DNA of 64,000 bases from CAVPTL01 sp963708725. Lineage in GTDB: Bacteria > Actinomycetota > Thermoleophilia > Gaiellales > JAICJC01. A model generated the notes under the pieces. That model was not told the DNA's origin. It did no database searches and saw only the letters and a program-made list of their open reading frames with translations. Numbering within the stretch: the first letter of the stretch is position 1; each line of letters opens with the position of its first letter. The stretch is from contig CAVPTL010000008.1 of NCBI GenBank assembly GCA_963708725.1, positions 124,001 through 188,000 of the forward strand, read 5' to 3'. Shown one piece after another: positions 58,130 through 64,000 of this stretch. The position numbers and the translations under genes were made by a program.

Positions 58130-59569
58130 ATGTTCCACAACACAATGCCGCGATACGAGATCCTGTCGCCCGACGCGATGGATGTACTCGACCGCGGCTG
58201 GCGCCGGATCGTCTCCGAGATCGGAATCGAGTTCATCCTCCCCGAGGCGGTCGAGATCTTCCGAGCCGCAGGCTGCAAGACCGAGGGAGCCAACGTCTGG
58301 CTCGACCCCGAGTTCGTGCTCGAGCAGGTCGCCAAGGTTCCGCGCGAGTTCGAACTTCAGGCTCGCAACCCCGAGAAGAGCGTGACCATCGGCGGCGACA
58401 ACATGGTGTTCTCGGCCGTCTATGGACCGCCGTTCGCACGCATGGGCGACGTCCGCCGCGAGGCCACGATGGACGACTTCGAGAACTTCGTCCGGCTCTC
58501 CCAGAGCTTCGACGAGCTCGACTCCCCGGGCGGAACGATCTGCGAGCCCAACGACGTCCCGCTCGACTCACGCCACCTCGACATGGTGTACGCATTGATG
58601 ACCCTGTCGGACAAGCCGCACATGGGCTCGGTCACCTCCGGCCCCAACGCCGCCGACACGATCGCGATGAGCGAGATCCTGTTCGGCAGTCGCGAAGCGA
58701 TCGAAGCCAAGCCGGCTTCGCTTTCGCTGATCAACATCAACTCGCCGCTTCGCTTCGACGATCGCATGCTGTCGGCGATGCTCACCTACAACCGCTCGAA
58801 CCAGGCCGTGATCATCACCCCGTTCCTCCTGATGGGGGCGATGTCGCCGGTCACGATTCCCGCGACCCTGGTGCAGCAGATGGCCGAGGCACTGGCCGGA
58901 ATCGCCCTTACCCAGCTGGTTCGCCCGGGCTGTCCGGTGGTGTTTGGGTCGTTTCTTTCGAACACCGATCTCCAGTCGGGGTCGCCGAGCTTCGGCACAC
59001 CGGAATCGGCCATCGGCCTGCTTTGCACCGGCCAGATAGCGCGCCACTTCGGGCTTCCCTGGCGGTCGGGAGGCGGGCTCACCTCCAGCCAGACCGTCGA
59101 TGCCCAGGCCGCCTACGAGGCGCTGATGACGATGATGCCGACGTTCCTTGCCGGCGCCAACTACGTCATGCACTCGGCCGGGTGGCTCGAGTCCGGGCTG
59201 GTCTCGAGCTATGAGAAGTTCATCGTCGACATCGAGATCCTGCGGATGCTGAAAGAAGAGTTCACCCCGCTGGAGATCGATGAGGACAGCCTGGCGTGGG
59301 GAGCACACGTCGAGGTCGGAGCCGGCGGTCACTTTCTCGGCGCCGCCCATACCCTCGAACGCTTCCGCACGTGCTTCTATCGTCCGCTCCTGTCATCCAC
59401 CGAGAACTTCGAGCGGTGGCAGCGCAAGGGCGGAGCCGACGCCGCAGAGCGGGCCTCCACCATCTGGCGTGAGACGCTGGAAAACTACGAGCAGCCGCCG
59501 ATGGACGACGGCATCCGACAGCAGCTCGAGGAGTACGTCAATCGACGCCGAGTCGAGCTCGGCGACTGA
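58130..59569 (+). CDS. MttB-family methyltransferase without pyrrolysine (MtgB-like)
   Basis: The 479-residue protein is one uninterrupted frame with no internal TAG, so it belongs to the non-pyrrolysine MttB superfamily. It shares the family's TIM-barrel features (MGSVTSGPNAADTIAMSEILFG, IITPFLLMGAMSPVTIPATLVQQMAEALAGI, VFGSFLSNTDLQSGSPSFGTPE). Characterised members use glycine betaine, proline betaine or carnitine as methyl donors to a corrinoid protein. The exact substrate cannot be read here, but dimethylglycine dehydrogenase in the facing operon favours glycine betaine. The ATG follows GGAGGGAGC. Confidence 0.88.
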   Translation: MFHNTMPRYEILSPDAMDVLDRGWRRIVSEIGIEFILPEAVEIFRAAGCKTEGANVWLDPEFVLEQVAKVPREFELQARNPEKSVTIGGDNMVFSAVYGPPFARMGDVRREATMDDFENFVRLSQSFDELDSPGGTICEPNDVPLDSRHLDMVYALMTLSDKPHMGSVTSGPNAADTIAMSEILFGSREAIEAKPASLSLININSPLRFDDRMLSAMLTYNRSNQAVIITPFLLMGAMSPVTIPATLVQQMAEALAGIALTQLVRPGCPVVFGSFLSNTDLQSGSPSFGTPESAIGLLCTGQIARHFGLPWRSGGGLTSSQTVDAQAAYEALMTMMPTFLAGANYVMHSAGWLESGLVSSYEKFIVDIEILRMLKEEFTPLEIDEDSLAWGAHVEVGAGGHFLGAAHTLERFRTCFYRPLLSSTENFERWQRKGGADAAERASTIWRETLENYEQPPMDDGIRQQLEEYVNRRRVELGD

Positions 59570-59581
59570 AGGAGAGCGACC

Positions 59582-60892
59582 ATGGGTGAGAAAGTCGACG
59601 CGATCATCATCGGCGCGGGCGTGATCGGCGCCGCGACCGCTTTCGAGCTGGCCAAGCGTGGCTATAAGACGCTCAACATCGACAAGTTGCCGTCGGCCGG
59701 CTATGGCCCGACCTCCAACTCGTGCGCGATCGTGCGTGCCCACTACTCATCGCTCGACGGGGTCGCGATGGCGTATGAGGGCTTCAAGTACTGGGAGGAC
59801 TGGGAGGGATATCTCGAGGCTCCCGATGAGGCCGGGCTGTCCAAGTACATGCAGTGCGGCACGATTCTGCTCAAGAGTTCGACCGCCCACCACCACAAGG
59901 TGTTGCCCCACTATGACGCGCTGGGGGTGACCTACGAGGACTGGGATACCGAAGAGACGAAGCGGCGCATGCCGATCTTCGACATGCACGAGTTCTGGCC
60001 GCCCACGCGGCCCTCCCAGGATCCCGACTTCATGTCGCCCCGTGGCGGCGAGCTGCCCGGCGCGGTGTTCACGCCCGAGTCTGGCTACGTCTCGGATCCG
60101 GCGCTGGCGTCGCACAATCTGCAGCGCGCCGCCGAGGCGAAGGGCGGACGGTTCCTGTTTCGCACAAAGGTCAAGGAAATCCGACGTGGCGGTGGCCGGG
60201 TCGAGGGCGTCACCCTCGAGGATGGCACCGACATCGACGCACCGATCGTGGTGAACGTCGCCGGGCCTCACTCATTCGTGATCAACCGCATGGCCGGCGT
60301 CGAGGATGGCATGAACATCAAGACCAAGGCGCTGCGGCACGAGGTGCACCACGTGCCGGCGCCCGAGGACTTCGACTACGACCACGAAGGCCGTCACGTC
60401 TCCGACGGGGACAACGCCATCTACTTTCGGCCCGAGACCGGCAATCACATCCTGATCGGCTCGGAGGATCCCGATTGCGACCCGCAGGTTTGGGTCGAAA
60501 ACCCCGATGACTTCGACCGCTCGATCACCCGTGATCAGTGGGAGGCGCAGGTGTATCGCTGTGCGCGGCGGATCCCGTCACTTCCGATTCCGCACGAGAT
60601 GAAGGGCGTCGTCGACCTGTACGACTGCTCCGACGATTGGATCCCGCTGTACGACAAGAGCGACCTGCCGGGCTTCTACATGGCCGTCGGCACCAGCGGC
60701 AACCAGTTCAAGAATGGGCCGGTGGCGGGACACTGCATGGCCGAGCTGATCGACGCCGTCGAGAAGGGCCACGACCACGATCGCGATCCCCTCAAAGTGA
60801 CCGCCCGTTATACCGGTGCGGAACTCGACATGGGCTTCTACTCACGGCTTCGGGAAATCAACGAGAACTCGAGCTTCTCCGTCAATGGCTAG
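59582..60892 (+). CDS. FAD-dependent oxidoreductase, sarcosine-oxidase-beta-like
   Basis: The 436-residue protein has an N-terminal FAD Rossmann motif (AIIIGAGVIGAATAFELAKRGY), a NSCAIVRAHYSS segment near the flavin, and a C-terminal DLPGFYMAVGTSGNQFKNGPVAG FAD-contact region. This is the DAO superfamily, closest in layout to sarcosine oxidase beta or single-chain N-methyl amino acid oxidases. It follows the MttB-family gene by 12 bp and may demethylate sarcosine or another N-methyl amine. No Rieske or folate domain is present. Confidence 0.82.
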   Translation: MGEKVDAIIIGAGVIGAATAFELAKRGYKTLNIDKLPSAGYGPTSNSCAIVRAHYSSLDGVAMAYEGFKYWEDWEGYLEAPDEAGLSKYMQCGTILLKSSTAHHHKVLPHYDALGVTYEDWDTEETKRRMPIFDMHEFWPPTRPSQDPDFMSPRGGELPGAVFTPESGYVSDPALASHNLQRAAEAKGGRFLFRTKVKEIRRGGGRVEGVTLEDGTDIDAPIVVNVAGPHSFVINRMAGVEDGMNIKTKALRHEVHHVPAPEDFDYDHEGRHVSDGDNAIYFRPETGNHILIGSEDPDCDPQVWVENPDDFDRSITRDQWEAQVYRCARRIPSLPIPHEMKGVVDLYDCSDDWIPLYDKSDLPGFYMAVGTSGNQFKNGPVAGHCMAELIDAVEKGHDHDRDPLKVTARYTGAELDMGFYSRLREINENSSFSVNG

Positions 60893-61865
60893 CACCCCCG
60901 GCCCCAGGATCGTGGTCACCCGCCGGATCCCCGACCCGGCACTCGAGCTCTTGAACGAGGCCGGCGGCGAGGTGTGGGTCTCGCCTCACGACCGGCCGTT
61001 GACGACCGAGGAGCTGTACGCCGCGGTGGCCGGCGCCGACGCCATCGTGACCCTCCTGCACGACCGCGTCGACGCGGCGTTGCTCGACGCCGCGGGAAGC
61101 CAGGTGGCGGTGATCGCCAACGTCGCCGTCGGCTACGACAATGTCGACGTGCCCGAGCTGATCGATCGCGGCATCATCTTCACCAACACACCGGGCGTCC
61201 TCACCGAGGCCACCGCCGACATCGCCTTTGGCCTGATCCTGATGTCGACGCGGCGGCTGGCCGAGGGCGACCGGATGATCCGCGCCGGCGGCACATGGTC
61301 GTGGAACATGTTCTTCATGCTGGGCAACGGCATCCAGGGAAAACGGCTCGGGATCGTGGGGATGGGCAAGATCGGGGCGGCGACGGCGAGACGGGCTCGC
61401 GCCTTTGGGATGGAGATCGCCTACACCGGCCGACACCGCGCGCCCGCCGCTCTGGACGCCGAGCTGGGAGCGACGTATGTCGAGTCACTGGAAGACCTGC
61501 TCGCCACCTCGGATGTGGTGTCGTTGCACTGCCCGTTGACCGAGGAGACGCGGCATCTGATCGACGCTCGGCGGCTTGCACTGATGAAGCCCACGGCGCA
61601 TCTGATCAACACCACTCGCGGGCCGGTCGTGGATGAGGGGGCGCTGGCCGAGGCGCTGGCCGCGGGCACGATTGCGGGAGCCGGGCTGGACGTGTTCGAG
61701 CACGAGCCGAAGGTTCATCCGGGTCTGATCCCGCTCGAGAACGTCACGCTGATCCCGCATCTGGGTTCGGCCACGATCGAGACGCGTACCGCGATGGGAG
61801 TGCTCGCAGCCCGAAACGCCGTGGCGGTGCTGCGCGGCCAGGCGCCGCTCACTCCCGTCACCTGA
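60885..61865 (+). CDS. D-isomer-specific 2-hydroxyacid dehydrogenase (glyoxylate reductase-like)
   Basis: The 326-residue protein has the NAD motif LGIVGMGKIGAATARRA and the catalytic segments NTTRGPVVDEGAL (Arg), GLDVFEHEP (Glu) and LIPHLGSAT (His) of the D-2-hydroxyacid dehydrogenase family. The N-terminal VAVGYDNVDVPE is typical of glyoxylate/hydroxypyruvate reductases. It overlaps the flavoprotein stop by 8 bp, so it belongs to the same unit. Reduction of glyoxylate produced from glycine or sarcosine would fit (inference). Confidence 0.87.
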   Translation: MASTPGPRIVVTRRIPDPALELLNEAGGEVWVSPHDRPLTTEELYAAVAGADAIVTLLHDRVDAALLDAAGSQVAVIANVAVGYDNVDVPELIDRGIIFTNTPGVLTEATADIAFGLILMSTRRLAEGDRMIRAGGTWSWNMFFMLGNGIQGKRLGIVGMGKIGAATARRARAFGMEIAYTGRHRAPAALDAELGATYVESLEDLLATSDVVSLHCPLTEETRHLIDARRLALMKPTAHLINTTRGPVVDEGALAEALAAGTIAGAGLDVFEHEPKVHPGLIPLENVTLIPHLGSATIETRTAMGVLAARNAVAVLRGQAPLTPVT

Positions 61866-61882
61866 CGGCCGATTATCCGGCA

Positions 61883-63289
61883 GTGACGTACGACTTCGAC
61901 CTCGTGGTGATCGGCTCTGGTCCGGCGGGCCAGAAAGCCGCGATCCAGGCTGCGAAACTCGGCCGGCGGGTGGTCGTGATCGAACGTGATCGAGTTGTCG
62001 GCGGTGTCTGCGTCAACACCGGCACAATCCCGTCGAAGACCTTGCGCGAGGCCGTGCTCTATCTCACGGGTACCAGTCACCGCGGCATCTATGGCCACAG
62101 TCACCGGGTCAAGGATCCAATCACCAGCGGCGACCTGCTGTGGCGCGTGGATGGGGTGATCCAGCGCGAGGTTGACGTCGTCCGCCATCAGCTGCGCCGA
62201 AACGGTGTCACGGTGGTGAGCGGGTCGGCACGGTTCGTGGATCACCACACGGTGCAGGTAACCGGGGATCACGGCGAGCAGCGCCAGATCAGCGGCTCGA
62301 AGATGTTGATCGCCGTCGGCACCCGTCCAGCCCGACCGGACACGGTTGAGTTCGACGGCCATACGGTGATCGACTCGGACGACGTGCTGGCGCTGAAGTG
62401 GGTGCCTTCGTCGCTTCTGGTCGTGGGCGCGGGAGTGATCGGGATCGAGTACGCCTCGATGTTCGCTGCCCTCGGCACCAAGGTCACCGTGGTCGAGCGG
62501 AGGCCGCGATTACTCGAGTTCTGCGACTCGCAGATCGTCGAGGCCTTGCAGTATCACCTCCGCGACATGGGAGTGGTGTTTCGGTTTGGCGAAACGGTGA
62601 CCGCCGTCGAGAAGCGGCCGGGAGGTGCGATTGCAACGCTGGCGAGCGGCAAACGGATCCCCGCTGAGGCGGTGCTCTACTCGGCGGGTCGGCAGGGAGC
62701 GACCGACGGGCTCGATCTCGATCGAGCGGGGATCGAAGCCGACCGCCGGGGGCGGATCGCTGTTTCGGCCGGCTACCGCACCAGGACCCGCCACGTGTAC
62801 GCCGCCGGGGATGTGATCGGGTTTCCGAGCCTGGCAGCCACCTCGATGGAACAGGGCCGGCTCGCCGCGTGCCACGCCTTCGGAGTCGATGCCGGCATCC
62901 CCACCGATCCTCTGCCGATCGGGATCTACACGATTCCCGAGATCAGTTTCGTGGGCAAGACCGAGGAGGAGCTGACCGCCTCGGCGGTGCCCTACGAGAT
63001 CGGGATCTCGCGTCATCGCGAGCTCGCTCGCGGCCAGATCCTGGGCGATTCGCAGGGTGTCCTGAAGCTGCTGGTCTCTCCCGACGACGGGCGCCTCCTG
63101 GGCGTGCATGTATTCGGCTCGGGGGCGACGGAGCTCGTCCACATCGGCCAGATGCTGATGATCACGGGCGGAACGGTGCACACGCTGGTCGAGGCGGTCT
63201 TCAACTATCCGACGCTCGCCGAGTCATACCGAGTCGCAGCCCTGGACGCCTTGAACAGGGTGCAGGCGGAGCGGCGAATGGCGGCGTGA
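61883..63289 (+). CDS. sthA: Soluble pyridine nucleotide transhydrogenase (SthA-like)
   Basis: The 468-residue flavoprotein has two Rossmann motifs (VVIGSGPAGQKAAIQAA and LVVGAGVIGIEYASMFAALGTKVTVVE) and GGVCVNTGTIPSKTLREAVLYLTG. In this site the second redox cysteine of disulfide reductases is missing, as in SthA. YAAGDVIGFPSLAATSMEQGR is the FAD-binding end motif. The enzyme equilibrates NADH and NADPH pools. It starts with GTG 17 bp after the dehydrogenase stop, and whether it belongs to the methylamine unit is open. Confidence 0.88.
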   Translation: MTYDFDLVVIGSGPAGQKAAIQAAKLGRRVVVIERDRVVGGVCVNTGTIPSKTLREAVLYLTGTSHRGIYGHSHRVKDPITSGDLLWRVDGVIQREVDVVRHQLRRNGVTVVSGSARFVDHHTVQVTGDHGEQRQISGSKMLIAVGTRPARPDTVEFDGHTVIDSDDVLALKWVPSSLLVVGAGVIGIEYASMFAALGTKVTVVERRPRLLEFCDSQIVEALQYHLRDMGVVFRFGETVTAVEKRPGGAIATLASGKRIPAEAVLYSAGRQGATDGLDLDRAGIEADRRGRIAVSAGYRTRTRHVYAAGDVIGFPSLAATSMEQGRLAACHAFGVDAGIPTDPLPIGIYTIPEISFVGKTEEELTASAVPYEIGISRHRELARGQILGDSQGVLKLLVSPDDGRLLGVHVFGSGATELVHIGQMLMITGGTVHTLVEAVFNYPTLAESYRVAALDALNRVQAERRMAA

Positions 63290-63297
63290 GGCTGCAC

Positions 63298-63303
63298 TAG
63301 GCT
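63298..63303 (+). promoter_or_regulatory. -10 box for the GFA-family gene
   Basis: TAGGCT lies 7 nt before the ATG at 63311 with no ribosome site between, suggesting a leaderless transcript. Confidence 0.45.
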
Positions 63304-63310
63304 GCGCGTC

Positions 63311-63685
63311 ATGAGCGACGACGGAACCGCCGTCAGCGAAGGCGGATGCCTGTGCGGCGAAGTGCGCTACCGCATCGTGGGTCCGGTGCGCGACGTGATC
63401 GTGTGCCATTGCAGCATCTGCCGGCGCGCCCACGGCGGCCCCGCCCCACACGCCGCGTGCCGGCGCGAACAGCTCGAGATCCTCGCCGAAGCACCGCTTC
63501 GCTGGCACGAGTTCAATAACTCCCGACGCGGGTTCTGTGCGACCTGTGGGAGTCGCCTGTTCTGGGATCGCCCCACGCTCGAGACGATCTCGTTCGCGGC
63601 CGGGAGCCTCGACGAACCAACAGGCCTGACGACGATCCGCCACATCTACGTCGACTCGGCCGCCGACTGGGAAGATCCGCCCTGA
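63311..63685 (+). CDS. GFA-family (glutathione-dependent formaldehyde-activating-like) zinc protein
   Basis: The 124-residue protein has the GFA-fold zinc ligands GGCLCGEVRY, VIVCHCSICRRAHG and RRGFCATCGSRLFW. The family includes formaldehyde-activating enzymes and many unassigned relatives; actinobacteria generally lack glutathione, so the classical activity is doubtful. Nearness to a demethylation cluster that could release formaldehyde is suggestive but not proof. The stop overlaps the start region of a broken Tat-signal frame. Confidence 0.82.
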   Translation: MSDDGTAVSEGGCLCGEVRYRIVGPVRDVIVCHCSICRRAHGGPAPHAACRREQLEILAEAPLRWHEFNNSRRGFCATCGSRLFWDRPTLETISFAAGSLDEPTGLTTIRHIYVDSAADWEDPP

Positions 63686-63738
63686 ACCGCGTCAGCCGGC
63701 GAGGTCTGCTGGCGGGCGGTGGGGTCGCCCTCGCAGCC

Positions 63739-63771
63739 GTGAATAAATGGTGCCTGGCACCATTTATTCAC
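63739..63771. repeat. Dispersed 33-bp palindrome, copy 3
   Basis: GTGAATAAATGGTGCC, a central T and GGCACCATTTATTCAC: both 16-nt arms are identical to copy 1. It sits inside the Tat-signal remnant. Confidence 0.9.
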
Positions 63772-63814
63772 CCGACTCTCGAAGGCACGTTGAGCACCGC
63801 ACCACCACGTGGGA

Positions 63815-63831
63815 CGCCGCCAGAGGCGGCG
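63815..63831 (-). terminator. GC-rich hairpin downstream of ettA
   Basis: CGCCGCC-AGA-GGCGGCG is a perfect 7-bp stem with a 3-nt loop, 13 bp beyond the ettA stop. There is no T-tract, so it may be a structured 3' end rather than an intrinsic terminator. Confidence 0.4.
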
Positions 63832-63844
63832 AGGGCCAGCCTGG

Positions 63845-64000
63845 TTACGTTCGGATGAGGGGCTTGTACTTGATCCGATGCGGTTCGTCGGCGTCGGCCC
63901 CGAGGCGTTCGCGGCGGTTGGCCTCGTACTCCTCGTGCGTGCCCTCAAACCACACCACCTGAGAGTCGCCCTCAAACGCGAGCATATGGGTCGCAACGCG
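63845..64000 (-). CDS. ettA: Energy-dependent translational throttle protein EttA, C-terminal end
   Basis: The minus strand from the window edge reads 51 residues to TAA at 63845, including MLAFEGDSQVVWFEGTHEEYEAN, RRERLGADADEPHR and IKYKPLIR. This matches the extreme C terminus of the ABC-F protein EttA (AFEGDS.V.WFEG, RIKYK.L). EttA gates the ribosomal E site in response to ATP/ADP. The gene is truncated by the window, so the ABC domains are not visible. Confidence 0.85.
   Translation of the reverse strand, partial: RVATHMLAFEGDSQVVWFEGTHEEYEANRRERLGADADEPHRIKYKPLIRT

Larger units (their letters stand above)
63682..63858 (+). pseudogene. Remnant of a Tat-exported protein gene interrupted by a palindrome
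   Basis: The frame starting at CTG 63682 reads LNRVSRRGLLAGGGVALAAV, a textbook twin-arginine signal (SRRGLL plus an Ala/Gly-rich core). It then passes straight into palindrome copy 3 and meets TGA after 58 codons. No ATG, GTG or TTG precedes the signal, and nothing like a mature domain follows. The simplest reading is a 5' remnant of a secreted-protein gene cut by the repeat or by a deletion. Chance resemblance is possible but the motif is unusually complete. Confidence 0.5.

Noticed and set aside
58130..59569. Pyrrolysine-containing trimethylamine methyltransferase
   Set aside because: The frame is uninterrupted with no TAG codon inside, and no pyl genes are in the window.

Overview
The window is dense, high-GC bacterial chromosome: about 60 genes, almost no intergenic space, many ATGA/GTGA start-stop overlaps and frequent GTG starts. 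Ku plus LigD, an AccE-like small carboxylase subunit, a MoaD-MoaE fusion, many apparently leaderless genes and the GC-rich codon use suggest an aerobic actinobacterium, possibly a deep branch such as Thermoleophilia/Solirubrobacterales. That placement is inference. I saw no rRNA, tRNA, CRISPR array, prophage or transposase.

Layout. 1-5.4 kb: end fragment of recQ, an MFS transporter, and a succinate dehydrogenase operon (sdhA, sdhB and a heterodisulfide-reductase-like subunit in place of a cytochrome b anchor). 5.5-16.4 kb: ATP-type PEP carboxykinase, the Ku/LigD end-joining pair, citrate synthase, isocitrate and malate dehydrogenases, a flippase and rsgA with a structured leader. 16.6-25.1 kb: agmatinase-like enzyme and SDR on a back-to-back promoter, rhomboid and PDZ-Lon proteases, a small Cys-rich protein, aminotransferase with sucD and sucC, a cytochrome c lipoprotein and two kinases. 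26.0-34.3 kb: a five-gene overlapping catabolic operon (MDR dehydrogenase, class III aminotransferase, crotonase, ADP-forming acyl-CoA synthetase, methylmalonate-semialdehyde dehydrogenase) with a divergent PucR-type regulator. 34.9-41.6 kb: biotin-dependent acyl-CoA carboxylase subunits and the methylmalonyl-CoA mutase large subunit, interrupted by a sugar-phosphate transferase. 41.8-44.9 kb: fused molybdopterin synthase, site-2 protease, an HTH-TOBE regulator and a phosphodiesterase. 45-48.8 kb: small membrane proteins, a MATE exporter and a homocysteine methyltransferase.

48.8-61.9 kb is the standout region. Two divergent units flank an IclR-family regulator and an 18-bp palindrome. One holds a corrinoid protein, a methylenetetrahydrofolate reductase-like protein, a pterin-dependent methyltransferase, an iron-sulfur ASKHA corrinoid activase, DUF1638, a dimethylglycine/sarcosine dehydrogenase and a zinc alcohol dehydrogenase. 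The other holds a non-pyrrolysine MttB-family methyltransferase, a sarcosine-oxidase-like flavoprotein and a 2-hydroxyacid dehydrogenase. Together they look like a stepwise demethylation route for glycine betaine or another quaternary amine: methyl to corrinoid, then to tetrahydrofolate, then oxidation, with the remaining N-methyls removed by flavoenzymes. The window closes with a soluble transhydrogenase, a GFA-family protein, a disrupted Tat-signal reading frame and the 3' end of ettA.

How it fits together: propionyl-CoA from the 26-33 kb operon could pass through the carboxylase and mutase to succinyl-CoA and then into the TCA genes here (sucCD, sdh, mdh, gltA, icd), with PEP carboxykinase as the gluconeogenic exit. 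A 33-bp AT-rich perfect palindrome occurs three times (34.3, 48.8 and 63.7 kb), each time at a gene edge.
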